NCBI RefSeq assembly: GCF_000732625.1
Contig: NZ_JPJI01000026.1
Location: 649,024-713,023, forward strand
Origin: Nonlabens ulvanivorans
Lineage (GTDB): Bacteria; Bacteroidota; Bacteroidia; Flavobacteriales; Flavobacteriaceae
Reading direction: 5' to 3'
DNA length: 64,000 nucleotides
A program made the translations under genes and the position numbers. The first letter of the stretch is position 1. The number at the start of each line of letters is the position of its first letter. A model generated the notes under the pieces. It made no database searches. It had not been told where the DNA came from and saw only the letters and a list, made by a program, of their open reading frames with translations. Below are positions 39,938-49,976 of the stretch, in pieces.

Positions 39938-40480
39938 ATGAGCAAAACATCTAAACTTCAAGATAAGATAGATAATGTCCATATAGAACAACGTAAAATT
40001 TTTATATGGGGAATGGTTAATGATCAAACTGCAAAGCATTGTGTAGATAGATTACTTTATCTAGATTCAGTAAGCCATGAAGAAATTACATTTGTCATCA
40101 ATAGCCCAGGTGGTTATGTGACTTCAGGTTTCTCCATTTATGATACGATGCAGCAAATTAAAAGTCCAGTAAGCACGGTATGCTCTGGTCTTGCCGCATC
40201 TATGGGATCTCTTTTACTTTCTGGAGGAGAAAAAGGACGCCGTTTTATTCAAAAGCACGGTCGTGTTATGATACACCAGCCTAGTGGTGGAGCACGTGGA
40301 ACAAGTGCAGATATAGAAATCACAGCTGCCGAAATTCTTAAAACTAAAGAACTAAGCGCCCACATTCTTGCAGACAATTGTGGCCAAACATTTGAAAAGG
40401 TAATGAAAGACTTTAATCGTGATTACTGGATGGGAGCAGATGAAGCTGTTGCATATGGTATTGTAGATGGAATCGTTTAA
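39938..40480 (+). CDS. ClpP-like serine protease (second type)
   Basis: 180 residues. The catalytic triad of ClpP is present: Ser in GLAASMGSLLLSGG, His in RVMIHQPSGG and Asp in KDFNRDYWM. INSPGG is the oxyanion region. The N-terminus (MSKTSKLQDKIDNVHIEQRK) differs from canonical ClpP and there is no clpX or tig beside it. This suggests a paralogue of the housekeeping ClpP, perhaps forming mixed rings or acting on its own. Has its own hairpin terminator at 40502-40533. Confidence 0.88.
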   Translation: MSKTSKLQDKIDNVHIEQRKIFIWGMVNDQTAKHCVDRLLYLDSVSHEEITFVINSPGGYVTSGFSIYDTMQQIKSPVSTVCSGLAASMGSLLLSGGEKGRRFIQKHGRVMIHQPSGGARGTSADIEITAAEILKTKELSAHILADNCGQTFEKVMKDFNRDYWMGADEAVAYGIVDGIV

Positions 40481-40501
40481 TAAAACATTTCAAGATATTT
40501 T

Positions 40502-40533
40502 AAAAAGCCACCTTATATTTAGGGTGGCTTTTT
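40502..40533 (+). terminator. Terminator of the ClpP-like gene
   Basis: The stem AAAAAGCCACC / GGTGGCTTTTT, flanked by a T run, lies 20 bp past the stop. Confidence 0.85.
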
Positions 40534-40547
40534 AAATTTATGCTATT

Positions 40548-40964
40548 ATGAAATTAACACCTTTCCACCTTGCTATTCCTGTTAAGGAAATCACCACTAC
40601 CCGTGCATTTTATCGCGATACTTTAGGTTGTGAAGAAGGACGTAGTTCAGACCATTGGGTAGATTTTAATTTCTTCGGTCATCAACTCGTGATTCATATT
40701 TCTGACAATGCTCCTGTAAATGCAACAAATGCCGTAGATGGAAAAGCTGTGCCAGTTCCTCATTTTGGTGTGGTGCTAGAGTGGGATGTTTTTCACGCTT
40801 TCGCGAAAGCGGTTCAAGAAAAAGGCATCGAGTTCATCATAGAACCATACATAAGATTTGAAGGATTGCCAGGTGAGCAAGCCACTATGTTCTTTAAAGA
40901 CCCTAGTGGCAATGCATTAGAATTCAAAGCGTTCAAGGATATGAGTCAGGTATTTGCTACTTAG
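40548..40964 (+). CDS. VOC superfamily protein (glyoxalase/dioxygenase-like)
   Basis: 138 residues, one pair of beta-alpha-beta-beta-beta modules. Likely metal ligands: His in FHLAIPVKE, His in [11 protein letters not shown] and Glu in [13 protein letters not shown]. Family members include glyoxalase I, extradiol dioxygenases and fosfomycin-resistance enzymes; nothing here picks one. The palindrome copy 8 lies inside the gene and encodes HAFAKAVQ near residue 84. The stop overlaps the convergent amidohydrolase stop by 8 bp. Confidence 0.85.
   Translation: MKLTPFHLAIPVKEITTTRAFYRDTLGCEEGRSSDHWVDFNFFGHQLVIHISDNAPVNATNAVDGKAVPVPHFGVVLEWDVFHAFAKAVQEKGIEFIIEPYIRFEGLPGEQATMFFKDPSGNALEFKAFKDMSQVFAT
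40796..40811. repeat. GCTTTCGCGAAAGC palindrome, copy 8 (inside VOC gene)
   Basis: Perfect 16-mer; in the gene frame it is read GCT-TTC-GCG-AAA-GCG, giving AFAKA. Confidence 0.92.
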
Positions 40965-42591
40965 ACTCATAAACCTGTTCTCCATTTATGAAGGTTGACT
41001 TTACAGTTGCCTGATGTAATTGAGTTACTGGAATCTCCATGATATTATCATTCAATATCACAAAGTCTGCGGCTTTTCCTGGCTCTAGACTTCCTTTTTC
41101 TGTTTCTTCAAAATTGAAATAAGCCGCCCAAATAGTCATACCTCTTAAGGCATCTTCTCTACTTAAGGCTTGTTCTGGTAAAAAGCCACCTTCTGGATAA
41201 CCACTCGTATCTTGACGAGCTACGGCAGCATAAAATGTCAAAAACGGATTTACTTGCTCCACTGGATAATCTGTTCCTAGTGCGATTCTTTTAGATTGCT
41301 TGAGCAATGTTTGATAAGCATAAGCTCCTTTGATACGGTCTGCTCCTACTCGATCTTGTGCCCAGTACATATCACTGGTCGCATGTGTAGGCTGTACAGA
41401 TGGCAGAATATTCTCTTCATCAAAAAGATTGAAATCTGCAGAGTCAACGATTTGAGCATGTTCAATTCTCCAGCGTCTGTCGGTTTTATCTTTTAATAAT
41501 TCTTGGTAGGTTTTTAAAACCACGTAGTTAGCGCTATCACCTATGGCATGCGTGTTCATTTGGTATTCTGTTGCTGCTATACGAGCTGCGGTTTCTTTAA
41601 TGGTAGCGATAGGACTAAGTAGCGCTCCATAATGATCGTGTCTGTCAGAATATGGCTCTTTCATCGCTGCACCACGACTTCCCAAAGCACCATCTGCATA
41701 AAACTTAACAGATCTTACATTTAAACGATCTGTTTTTATGATTCCTTTATTGAGGTAATAATCTAGATTCTTTGGCGTGTTGCTAATCATCGCATACATC
41801 TTAACTTTTAAATCTCCAGCTTGTTGTAAACTGTCTATTAACTCTATAGTTTCTCTATATAATCCTGCATCATCTACCGTGGTTAAACCATAACTCAAAT
41901 TGATGTCTTGTGCCGCCATTAACGATGCGATAGATTCTTGAGTAGTTTCTTTAGGAAAAACAGCCTCTACTAATTCCATAGGATTATCAACTAAAATCCC
42001 TGTGAGTTTGCCATCTTTAATCTCAATAGCTCCGCCAGATGCGTCTGTAGTTGTGGTTATTCCTGCTGCGTCTAGTGCGGCCTGATTTGCAATCATGGCG
42101 TGACCGTCTATACGAGTAATGGCTACTGGTGTGTCAGGAAACATTTCATTAAGCTCTTGATTTGAAGGGAATTCTTGAATTTCCCAGTCGTTTTGATCCC
42201 AACCACGACCTATGATAAAAGATTTATTTTTCTCTTTTTGGAAACTAGAGATTCTTTCTAGCACCTCATCATAGCTTTTAGTTCCTACTAGATCTACGCG
42301 TTGTAATTGCTGTCCTAATCCATAGAAATGGCAATGCCCATCTATCAATCCTGGAACGATGGCTTTTCCTTGTGCATCTATGATTTGTGTTGTGCTATAG
42401 GCTGCCATATCAGCATCAGTTCCTGTTGCGAGGACTTTGCCATCTTTTACAGCCATTGCTGTTGCCATAGAGAAGTCATTATCTACGGTATAAATTTTTG
42501 CATTGGTAATAACTAAATCGGCAGTTGCTTGCTGCTCCTTATTACAAGAAATTAAAATAATAGATAGTGCGAGTAGGTAGATTTTTTTCAT
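40957..42591 (-). CDS. Amidohydrolase of the YtcJ type, lipoprotein
   Basis: 544 residues. Lipobox ISC near residue 16 ([20 protein letters not shown]), so anchored in a membrane on the outside of the cytoplasm. The TIM-barrel hydrolase has the metal His pair in [13 protein letters not shown], later metal or catalytic His residues ([19 protein letters not shown]) and an Asp in [13 protein letters not shown]. YtcJ-like proteins hydrolyse amides or similar; substrate unknown. ATG 42591 lies 4 nt past TAATTTTC, one base from TAnnTTTG. Confidence 0.9.
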   Translation of the reverse strand: MKKIYLLALSIILISCNKEQQATADLVITNAKIYTVDNDFSMATAMAVKDGKVLATGTDADMAAYSTTQIIDAQGKAIVPGLIDGHCHFYGLGQQLQRVDLVGTKSYDEVLERISSFQKEKNKSFIIGRGWDQNDWEIQEFPSNQELNEMFPDTPVAITRIDGHAMIANQAALDAAGITTTTDASGGAIEIKDGKLTGILVDNPMELVEAVFPKETTQESIASLMAAQDINLSYGLTTVDDAGLYRETIELIDSLQQAGDLKVKMYAMISNTPKNLDYYLNKGIIKTDRLNVRSVKFYADGALGSRGAAMKEPYSDRHDHYGALLSPIATIKETAARIAATEYQMNTHAIGDSANYVVLKTYQELLKDKTDRRWRIEHAQIVDSADFNLFDEENILPSVQPTHATSDMYWAQDRVGADRIKGAYAYQTLLKQSKRIALGTDYPVEQVNPFLTFYAAVARQDTSGYPEGGFLPEQALSREDALRGMTIWAAYFNFEETEKGSLEPGKAADFVILNDNIMEIPVTQLHQATVKSTFINGEQVYESK

Positions 42592-42627
42592 GACCGAAAA
42601 TTAAGCCATAGAAAACGAACAGAAATA

Positions 42628-42658
42628 TAAAATGCTGTGAAAGTTTCACAGCATTTTA
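42628..42658 (-). terminator. Terminator of the barrel-TPR operon
   Basis: A 15-bp perfect inverted repeat, TAAAATGCTGTGAAA with its complement. Placed 40-70 bp past the stop at 42700 and just before the start region of the amidohydrolase. Confidence 0.85.
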
Positions 42659-42678
42659 TAATAAGATAATAAGTCATA

Positions 42679-42694
42679 CACTTTCGCGAAAGCG
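42679..42694. repeat. GCTTTCGCGAAAGC palindrome, copy 9
   Basis: CACTTTCGCGAAAGCG, one mismatch from the 16-mer and identical to copy 7, between terminator and stop of the barrel protein gene. Confidence 0.88.
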
Positions 42695-42699
42695 AAATT

Positions 42700-44442
42700 T
42701 TAAAAATCAAACTTATATACAGCACCACCTAAAATCTGTAAATTCTGTACTGGATAATCTAGGTAGTACTGATAATTACCACCAGTAAGGTTGTGACCTC
42801 TTAAGAAAGCGGTCAACTTAGGATTAATTTTGTAATTGATATCTAGGTTCAAATCTATAAAAGAATCTAAAGTTTCAGTTGCCGTTGTGTTACCGGTTCT
42901 GAAAACATCACGTTCTCCGACGAAGTATAGCGTTGTACCGATGTTCCATTTATCATTGATATCATAGTTACCGACAATATCTGCCGTAAAGGTTGGTAAC
43001 TGCGATGCTACGTTATCAAAATCGTCGCCATTAGCGACATCATAACTCATGAACTGAGTATTTAAAGTTAGATTAAATTGAGTATTTAAATCCACACTTG
43101 CAGATCCTCCAAAAGTCAATGTGTTTAAATCACCATATTGAGTCGCAAATGTATTTGCATAATTGTAGGATGGTCGCTCAACTCCGATTCCTGTAAAAAT
43201 GGCATTATTATCTTTAGTATAGAAATATCTGTTTTCTTCTAAGCTATATCCTCCGTAAAGCTTGTAACCAAAATTAGAAGATAGCTTTCCTTTGATCCCT
43301 AATTGTGCATCTACTTGACGATTAGTAGGCGCTACGGTTATTGCTGGAGCGATAAATACGTTCTCATCTGCAAAATTTTGTAATGTATTCATATCTAATC
43401 CACCACCGATGACCGTATAAGCAATCACTTTTTCTTCCATCAATATATAGCTGGCATTAATATCTGGATAGACATAAAAGTTACTTTCAGAATTCTCACT
43501 GTCTGTGATATAATTTAATCGAGCTCCTAACTCTACTTTATACTTATCGCCATAAAGATTGATACTAGGATTTGCTCCGATGTTTAAATAAGAATATGCG
43601 TCTGGCGCTGGTTGCGATCCTTCTGTATCAAAAGAACCGGTTAAGTAATCTACCTCTACTCCTAATGCAATTTCTTCCTCAAGCACTTCAAATGCTAATT
43701 GTGGTTGTAATCTTACTCGAGTTTCTGAACCATCATTACCAGAACTTATATTAGAAAGCCCTACCTCAACTTTTTCTAAAACAGAATCAAAGAACTGTGC
43801 TTTACCAGACAGGCCTATCGTTAAATAAGAAGTTCCAGCATCTACCTCTATACCAGTAGGAACACTAGATAACGCTACTGGTGCTACACCATACCAGTTT
43901 GCGGTTTGATACCTACCACCAGCGGTAATTCCCCAATTTGAATCGCGGTTGCGTTTTCCATAAGATATGTCTAGAGACGTATCTGAAAAATCATCGTCAA
44001 AAGCAATGTCATCGATACCACCTTGCGATGAGTTATGATTAAAAAACACGCCTACGTCTGAGTCTCTATCTATTTCAAAATTACCTGCAAACTCTCCTAA
44101 GATGTTCACGTAATTACCAACACCTAATCGTGCATAATTATCAAAGAATTTTGCTCTTTTAGGAGCTTTGCGTCTAGACAATTTTCCTTTGGCTGGTGTA
44201 AAAGTAGATGCTACCGGCACAGAGAAAATGCTATAGGTAACTGGCTTTTTCTTAACCTTGGTCGTGTCATTTACTGATGGTGTGCTTTTAACTTTAAACG
44301 CATCACTAATGGTAGGATCATAAGGTTTTACAACCGTAATGGTTCCACCATTCAATTCACTTTCTTCTTCTACTTGTGCCTGCACATTGCTAAAAGCTAT
44401 TAATGCGATGACAACTGATATATATGATTGATATAATTTCAT
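42700..44442 (-). CDS. Outer-membrane beta-barrel protein (TonB-receptor-like barrel, no plug)
   Basis: 580 residues with signal peptide (MKLYQSYISVVIALIAFSNV, cleavage near AQA). A ~90-residue N-terminal part contains a proline/threonine region and a basic stretch (KLSRRKAPKRAKF). The rest is alternating strands (LDISYGKRNRDSNWGITAGG) ending in AVYKFDF, a C-terminal aromatic as needed for Bam. No plug domain or TonB box, so not a full TonB-dependent receptor. It begins 11 bp after the TPR protein gene, so the two probably work together at the outer membrane. Confidence 0.8.
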   Translation of the reverse strand: MKLYQSYISVVIALIAFSNVQAQVEEESELNGGTITVVKPYDPTISDAFKVKSTPSVNDTTKVKKKPVTYSIFSVPVASTFTPAKGKLSRRKAPKRAKFFDNYARLGVGNYVNILGEFAGNFEIDRDSDVGVFFNHNSSQGGIDDIAFDDDFSDTSLDISYGKRNRDSNWGITAGGRYQTANWYGVAPVALSSVPTGIEVDAGTSYLTIGLSGKAQFFDSVLEKVEVGLSNISSGNDGSETRVRLQPQLAFEVLEEEIALGVEVDYLTGSFDTEGSQPAPDAYSYLNIGANPSINLYGDKYKVELGARLNYITDSENSESNFYVYPDINASYILMEEKVIAYTVIGGGLDMNTLQNFADENVFIAPAITVAPTNRQVDAQLGIKGKLSSNFGYKLYGGYSLEENRYFYTKDNNAIFTGIGVERPSYNYANTFATQYGDLNTLTFGGSASVDLNTQFNLTLNTQFMSYDVANGDDFDNVASQLPTFTADIVGNYDINDKWNIGTTLYFVGERDVFRTGNTTATETLDSFIDLNLDINYKINPKLTAFLRGHNLTGGNYQYYLDYPVQNLQILGGAVYKFDF

Positions 44443-44453
44443 AATGCTTCTTA

Positions 44454-47400
44454 TTAATTTCCTGCAGGAACTACTGATGAATTTGTTTTGGCAGCGTTAG
44501 TTTTTATAGCGTCTAATTCTGCTTGAGCGCTAGCGACTACTTCTGGGTATTGAGCAAAATTACCAACGACATATTCTAGTATAGTAGTTGCATTTAATGT
44601 TTGTCCTTGTGCGTTATAACATTTACCCATAATTACTAAACCTTTTGAGGTCCATAATTTATAACCAGCATAGTTTTTAGTAAGACTTTGCACAGTAGCG
44701 ATGGCAGCGTCATAATTACTTGCTTTATGTTCAAAATAAGCTTTAAAGTAAGTAGCCTCTGCCGCTAGTGTACCACTTGCATTCAATCTTACCGCTTCAT
44801 AAGCTGTTTTTGCAGCAGCTTCATTTCCTGTTTTCCAACTTGAGCGAGCAATAATCACGTTTGCATCTGATCTTACATTATCACTTATAGTAACGTCTGA
44901 CAACACCTTATTTGCATAACTCACAGACTGGTTATAATTTTCTTGCTCATAATATGCTTTCATCAGGTTAGATTGTGCATAAATCACATTTTGAGGAAAA
45001 TCTGCTAGTTGTTCTAATTGAGTGAGCACTGGAATCGCTTTTGCATAAGCTTTATCGCCCAAGTAAATCTCACTTAAACGTGCCAAAGCTTGTTCTGTAA
45101 ACTCACTGCGTTCTTTATTAATCACATATTCATAACTAGCGATAGACTCTTGTTTTTTATCTTGAGAAAACAATGCTTGTGCTAGATAAAAGTGTGCTTG
45201 TAATGCGTGTTTACCATTAGGATATTCTGCTAGATATTTTCTCATAGAACGTGTTGTTCCAGACATATCATTTTGCAGATAAGGCTGCTCTGCACTTTCA
45301 TAAGCCGTATCATCCAACTCAGAATCGCTCACATCTACAAAGTCCAGTGTGCGCACCCATGCAGCATAGTCATTAGTACGGTTTTGATCCACATAAATCA
45401 ATCGTGCACTACTTACCGCTTCATTTGCTTGTGGTGTACCTGGATATTTTGCTACAACATCTTTAAACACTACTAATGCATCATCTAGTTTTGAATCGTT
45501 ATAAAGCTGTAACCCTTTACGCATCATCGCTTGCGAGGTGTAACTACTTTGTGGAAATTCATTAATTAATCGGTCATAGGTCTGTATACCTTTATCAACA
45601 TTATTTGTATTGATGTATGTATTTCCTAATTCATACAACACGTCATCGCGATAAGCAGATTTATTGAATTTATTTAAAAAACCGTTAAGATCTTCAATCT
45701 TACGATCATTCTTACCTACAAATCCATAGGAAATAGCTTTTTGAAATGCCGCATAATCTGCATTAAAACCATTCATTGAAATGGATTTATTATAAGCCTC
45801 CATTGCTGGCCAGTATTGCTTACTTACAAAGTTTGCATCACCTATACGCAGGTAAGCATCATTCAATCTAGCTGGCTCATTATCAATACCAGATTGCTTT
45901 GTATAAGCCGTGAATGTATTGATAGCATTAGTATAATCTTTAAGTTTAAACTGCGTGTACGCTAGATCATAATTTAATAAATTATCTTCTTCAATACTAT
46001 TATTCATTTTCTTCACAGCATTAAAAGCGGTAAGTGCTGCCGGAAAATCATTGAGTTCATAATAACTTTCTGCCTTCCAAAAAGTTGCTTTCTTTTTTAA
46101 ATCTGCAGACTGCGCATATTGAATGGTTTTATTAAGGTTTTCAATAGATTTTTTATAATCTCCTGATTTAAATTGACTCAAACCTTCATAAAGCGCCACT
46201 TTACCATATACATCTTCATTACCAGCAATACGTCCATCTTCCATAAGGCGCAAAGCCTCTGTATAGTTTTTTGAAGAGAAGTATGAATCGATTAAGAATT
46301 CATTCATCTCTGCATTTTTATCCGTGTCTGGATATTTTTCTAGATAAGCCAGTATTACAGCAGGCACACTATCATATGGATTGCCGTATTCATAACTGAT
46401 CTTAGCATAGTTGTAACTCGCATCTTGCTGGATCTGAGCGTCAAAATCCATCTCACTCGCTTTCTTAAAAGCATTCAATGCATCTTCGCTTTTATTAAGT
46501 TTAATATAGCTTTGCGCTAGATGGTAGTATGCATTTTGTGCCGTTTTATTCTCACCATCTACGATTTTATTAAAAGTCTCTACAGCCTTTTCATAATCGC
46601 CTTGTTTATAATAAGCATATCCTAGCTGATAGTAATCGTTATTATTCAACCTACCGCGCACACCTTTATATTCTTGTAAATAAGGTAGTGCTTGATCATA
46701 TTTACCTTGATTAAAAAGACTTTGTCCTATAATTCTATTTAGTTCAGACTGTTCTTGCTTTGTAGATTTAGGCATTTGCTCGGTCGCTAGAGCTATTGCT
46801 TTATCAAAATTCCCCAACTTATAATTTAAATCTGCCTGATAGTAAGAAAGCTTTTCATCCTCATCAGGTGATTCTCCAGCTTCATCAAATAAATCACTAG
46901 CCTCTTGATAATCGTCGCCTTCATAAGCGATGTATCCTAAATAATATTTAGCCTGCGAGCCATATTCTGGATCATCACTAACTCGATTTAGATAAGGTTT
47001 TGCCTCTTCATACTTTTTGCTTTGTACAAGAGTATATCCAGTATTGAAATTGTATCTGTTTTTTTGCTTTCGCGAAAGCGTGCTCTCATCAACCTTTTCA
47101 TACCATTTTGCTGCCTGGTTGTATTTACCATTGTCAAAATAGAAATCTGCCACATCGATAAAAGCCGTATTGCGTTTTGTAGAAGTAGGGTACTCTTCAA
47201 CGAAAGACTCCATAAGCGCGTCTGCATTGCGCTGGTTCAAACGCACGGCACAATTTGCGATGTAATATGCCGCATTACCTTGAATGGCATCATCTTCTAC
47301 CTGATTTTTTACTTTTTCAAATAAACGTTGCGCTGCAATGTATTGCTGCTCTTGATATAAATCAATCGCCTGATTATAAGTGCGCAGGTCATCTGTAAAT

Positions 47401-47474
47401 ATTTTGGACTGTTGTGCGTTAACCTCTATAAAAGAAGTAGCAGCCAGCAACAGAGTAAGCACGATTTTTTTCAT
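44454..47474 (-). CDS. Large exported TPR protein
   Basis: 1006 residues with signal peptide MKKIVLTLLLAATSFIEVNA. Nearly the whole mature chain is TPR-type helical repeats (ADFYFDNGKYNQAAKWYEKV, NRIIGQSLFNQGKYDQALPY, YAYYKQGDYEKAVETFNKIV and many more), roughly two dozen units. Such solenoids bind partner proteins; here probably in the periplasm. The palindrome copy 10 lies inside, encoding TLSRKQ near residue 135. First gene of an operon with the beta-barrel protein. Confidence 0.88.
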   Translation of the reverse strand: MKKIVLTLLLAATSFIEVNAQQSKIFTDDLRTYNQAIDLYQEQQYIAAQRLFEKVKNQVEDDAIQGNAAYYIANCAVRLNQRNADALMESFVEEYPTSTKRNTAFIDVADFYFDNGKYNQAAKWYEKVDESTLSRKQKNRYNFNTGYTLVQSKKYEEAKPYLNRVSDDPEYGSQAKYYLGYIAYEGDDYQEASDLFDEAGESPDEDEKLSYYQADLNYKLGNFDKAIALATEQMPKSTKQEQSELNRIIGQSLFNQGKYDQALPYLQEYKGVRGRLNNNDYYQLGYAYYKQGDYEKAVETFNKIVDGENKTAQNAYYHLAQSYIKLNKSEDALNAFKKASEMDFDAQIQQDASYNYAKISYEYGNPYDSVPAVILAYLEKYPDTDKNAEMNEFLIDSYFSSKNYTEALRLMEDGRIAGNEDVYGKVALYEGLSQFKSGDYKKSIENLNKTIQYAQSADLKKKATFWKAESYYELNDFPAALTAFNAVKKMNNSIEEDNLLNYDLAYTQFKLKDYTNAINTFTAYTKQSGIDNEPARLNDAYLRIGDANFVSKQYWPAMEAYNKSISMNGFNADYAAFQKAISYGFVGKNDRKIEDLNGFLNKFNKSAYRDDVLYELGNTYINTNNVDKGIQTYDRLINEFPQSSYTSQAMMRKGLQLYNDSKLDDALVVFKDVVAKYPGTPQANEAVSSARLIYVDQNRTNDYAAWVRTLDFVDVSDSELDDTAYESAEQPYLQNDMSGTTRSMRKYLAEYPNGKHALQAHFYLAQALFSQDKKQESIASYEYVINKERSEFTEQALARLSEIYLGDKAYAKAIPVLTQLEQLADFPQNVIYAQSNLMKAYYEQENYNQSVSYANKVLSDVTISDNVRSDANVIIARSSWKTGNEAAAKTAYEAVRLNASGTLAAEATYFKAYFEHKASNYDAAIATVQSLTKNYAGYKLWTSKGLVIMGKCYNAQGQTLNATTILEYVVGNFAQYPEVVASAQAELDAIKTNAAKTNSSVVPAGN
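47066..47079. repeat. GCTTTCGCGAAAGC palindrome, copy 10 (inside TPR gene)
   Basis: Exact core; in the gene frame it is read ACG-CTT-TCG-CGA-AAG, giving TLSRK, a different frame from copies 7, 8 and 13. Confidence 0.92.
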
Positions 47475-47600
47475 AACGGGTTATGTTATTTATAGGAAAG
47501 TAAAGTTAAAATCTTACGATACTATAACGTCATAAAGTCTGTTTAATTATTCATAATCTTATTCACAGCATTGTGTAACTTTACAGCAAAACCTATACTT

Positions 47601-48284
47601 ATGTCAGACCACGTTTTATCATTGAACCATGTAGACATCTACCAGCAAGAAAATCTGATACTTAAGGACGTCAACTTGAGTATTAAGAAAGGTGAGTTTG
47701 TCTATCTTATAGGTAAAACAGGTAGTGGTAAAAGTTCTTTAATGAAGACACTTTATGGCGATATACCACTTAAAAAGGGCGAAGGAACCATAGTAGAACA
47801 CAATCTATCGACCTTAAAAGAGCGTGACATACCGTATTTAAGACGTAAACTAGGTGTGGTTTTTCAAGATTTTAAACTCTTAACTGATCGTACAATTAAG
47901 GACAATCTCAAATTTGTTTTAAAAGCCACTGGCTGGAAGAAAAAGGCAGAGATGGAAGAGAAAATTGATCAAGTACTGGATAAAGTAGGTATGAAAACGA
48001 CCGGATTTAAATATCCGCACGAGCTATCTGGTGGAGAACAACAACGCATTGCCATTGCAAGAGCACTTTTAAATGACCCAGAACTTATCATTGCAGACGA
48101 GCCTACAGGAAACCTAGACCCACAAACTAGTGTCGAGATTATGGAAGTATTACAACAAATCAATAAAAATGGAAATACCATTCTTATGGCGACACATGAT
48201 TATGCATTGCTATTGAAATATCCGTCAAAAACTTTAAAATGCGATGGTGGCGAAGTATTTGAAGTAGTTCAAAAAACACTATAA
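47601..48284 (+). CDS. ftsE: Cell-division ATP-binding protein FtsE
   Basis: About 227 residues from ATG 47601; an in-frame TTG at 47571 lies in the promoter region and is rejected. ABC ATPase with Walker A GKTGSGKSS near 37, signature LSGGEQQRIAIARAL near 140 and Walker B LIIADEPTGNLDP. FtsE drives FtsX, which controls peptidoglycan hydrolysis at the septum. ftsX is not next to it, unlike in many bacteria. A near -7 element, TAACTTTA, sits 17 nt before the ATG. Glycosyltransferase genes follow 10 bp later. Confidence 0.9.
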   Translation: MSDHVLSLNHVDIYQQENLILKDVNLSIKKGEFVYLIGKTGSGKSSLMKTLYGDIPLKKGEGTIVEHNLSTLKERDIPYLRRKLGVVFQDFKLLTDRTIKDNLKFVLKATGWKKKAEMEEKIDQVLDKVGMKTTGFKYPHELSGGEQQRIAIARALLNDPELIIADEPTGNLDPQTSVEIMEVLQQINKNGNTILMATHDYALLLKYPSKTLKCDGGEVFEVVQKTL

Positions 48285-48294
48285 GTTCATACAG

Positions 48295-49038
48295 ATGCAA
48301 GAAGTTCGCCCATTTTTTAGCATCATTATACCAACATATAACGCGTCTTCAACTCTTGCTACAGCTATAGACAGTATTCTTTCTCAAACCTTTACTAGTT
48401 TTGAAATTATAATCATGGACGGCGAGTCCAGCGATACTACTGTACAGATTGCCAAGTCTTTTTTGAATCTTGACCATTCTATTTCTATCACCTCGCAATC
48501 AGATGATGGAATTTATGATGCTATGAATAATGGAATTAAAAAGGCACGTGGCCTATATCTTTATTTTTTGGGCGCAGACGATTATCTTATCGACACTACA
48601 GTTCTAGCAGACATTCACCAGCAATTCATCTTAACCAGTACAGATGTTATATATGGTAATGTACATAGCCCATCATTAGGCTCTAGCTATATGGGTAAAT
48701 GCGACGATCAATTGATATTTCACAAAAACATTGCACATCAATCGATCTTTTTTCACAGAAGAGTTTTTGAACTCACTGGCTATTTTAATTTAAAATATAG
48801 AACTCACGCAGACTGGGCTCATAACATCAATTGGTTTTTTAATTCTGAAATAACAAATCAGTATTTCAACAGAGTTATTGCACATTATGCAGATGGTGGA
48901 TACAGTTCTAGAACAAATGATCATTACTTTAGAAAAGACTTGTTTTCAATTTATTATCTTAACGCAATAAATAGAAACAGTAAATTAAAAGTTATTTTTA
49001 ATATAACGAAAGGATTGTTTTCAAGAATAACTCGATGA
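48295..49038 (+). CDS. Family 2 glycosyltransferase
   Basis: 247 residues. N-terminal nucleotide-sugar fold: FSIIIPTYNASSTLATAIDS, then MDGESSDTT; the donor and metal region is FLGADDYL near residue 98. This resembles WcaA/WcaE-type colanic-acid transferases. No membrane segment, so cytoplasmic face of the inner membrane. The start of the next gene overlaps its stop (ATGA), showing translational coupling. It is 10 bp after ftsE. Confidence 0.88.
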   Translation: MQEVRPFFSIIIPTYNASSTLATAIDSILSQTFTSFEIIIMDGESSDTTVQIAKSFLNLDHSISITSQSDDGIYDAMNNGIKKARGLYLYFLGADDYLIDTTVLADIHQQFILTSTDVIYGNVHSPSLGSSYMGKCDDQLIFHKNIAHQSIFFHRRVFELTGYFNLKYRTHADWAHNINWFFNSEITNQYFNRVIAHYADGGYSSRTNDHYFRKDLFSIYYLNAINRNSKLKVIFNITKGLFSRITR

Positions 49039-49976
49039 GTAACCCTAACATACTTGTTATTATACCTGTGTACAATAAACAGGCTACTATTGAACGTGCT
49101 ATAAATTCAGTTTTAGAACAAACTGTTTCTTGTGATTTACTAGTTATAGATGACGGTTCTACAGACTATAGCGCATCAGTTGTTGAAAAATTCAACAATC
49201 CTAGACTATCCTATATATCACAACCTAATCATGGTGTGAGTTTTACTAGAAATAGAGGAATTAAAACAGCTATTAAAAAAGGTTATGATTTTGTGGCTTT
49301 TCTAGACGCAGATGATTACTGGTTGGATAATCACATGGAGCAAATAGAACAGCTGATTGAAAAATTTCCTGAAGCTTCTGTATTTGCAAATAACTATCAC
49401 CTTAAAATAGGTGAATCGCGATGGAACCGAACTAAATTCAGCAACCTTAAAGATCAAGAATCTCAAATAGTGAAACCTTTTTTTAAGGCAAACTACCTCA
49501 ACTCTATTTTAAGCTCTTCTAGTTACTGCATGCGTTTAATAGGAAACGATCCTATTTATTACAATGAAGAACTGACGCATACTGAGGACACTGATTTTTT
49601 AATAAAAGTCGGATTAACAAAAACTGTTGCTTTTAATAATAAAGCTACTGTAATTATTGACAAACAAGCAGATAACAGATCTGATGCTGTACACATTCTT
49701 AAAAGAACGGTAACCAACTTTGACTGTTATGAAGAAAACTATGGAGCCGTTGAAGGATTAAAAAAATATCTAGACATTAATAGGTTCTCAATAGCAGTAA
49801 ATTATAGAATGTACGGCCTTATAGAAAGAGCTGTATATTATCAAAGAAAAATCGACTTGGACCATCTATCATGTAAACAACAACAGTTATTAAAAATGAG
49901 TCGTTTGCAACTTAAAGCACTTCACAAGACCAAAAAAATTCTTGAAGTAATTGGGTTAGATTTAAGAACTGGCTAA
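49035..49976 (+). CDS. Family 2 glycosyltransferase
   Basis: 313 residues. GT-A domain ~1-210: LVIIPVYNKQATIERAINSV, LVIDDGSTD and the DxD-type FLDADDYW near 95. The C-terminal ~100 residues are helical and less conserved. Coupled to the preceding transferase by a 4-bp overlap. Its 3' end overlaps the convergent FdtA-like gene by 15 bp, with no room for a terminator between. Confidence 0.88.
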   Translation: MSNPNILVIIPVYNKQATIERAINSVLEQTVSCDLLVIDDGSTDYSASVVEKFNNPRLSYISQPNHGVSFTRNRGIKTAIKKGYDFVAFLDADDYWLDNHMEQIEQLIEKFPEASVFANNYHLKIGESRWNRTKFSNLKDQESQIVKPFFKANYLNSILSSSSYCMRLIGNDPIYYNEELTHTEDTDFLIKVGLTKTVAFNNKATVIIDKQADNRSDAVHILKRTVTNFDCYEENYGAVEGLKKYLDINRFSIAVNYRMYGLIERAVYYQRKIDLDHLSCKQQQLLKMSRLQLKALHKTKKILEVIGLDLRTG

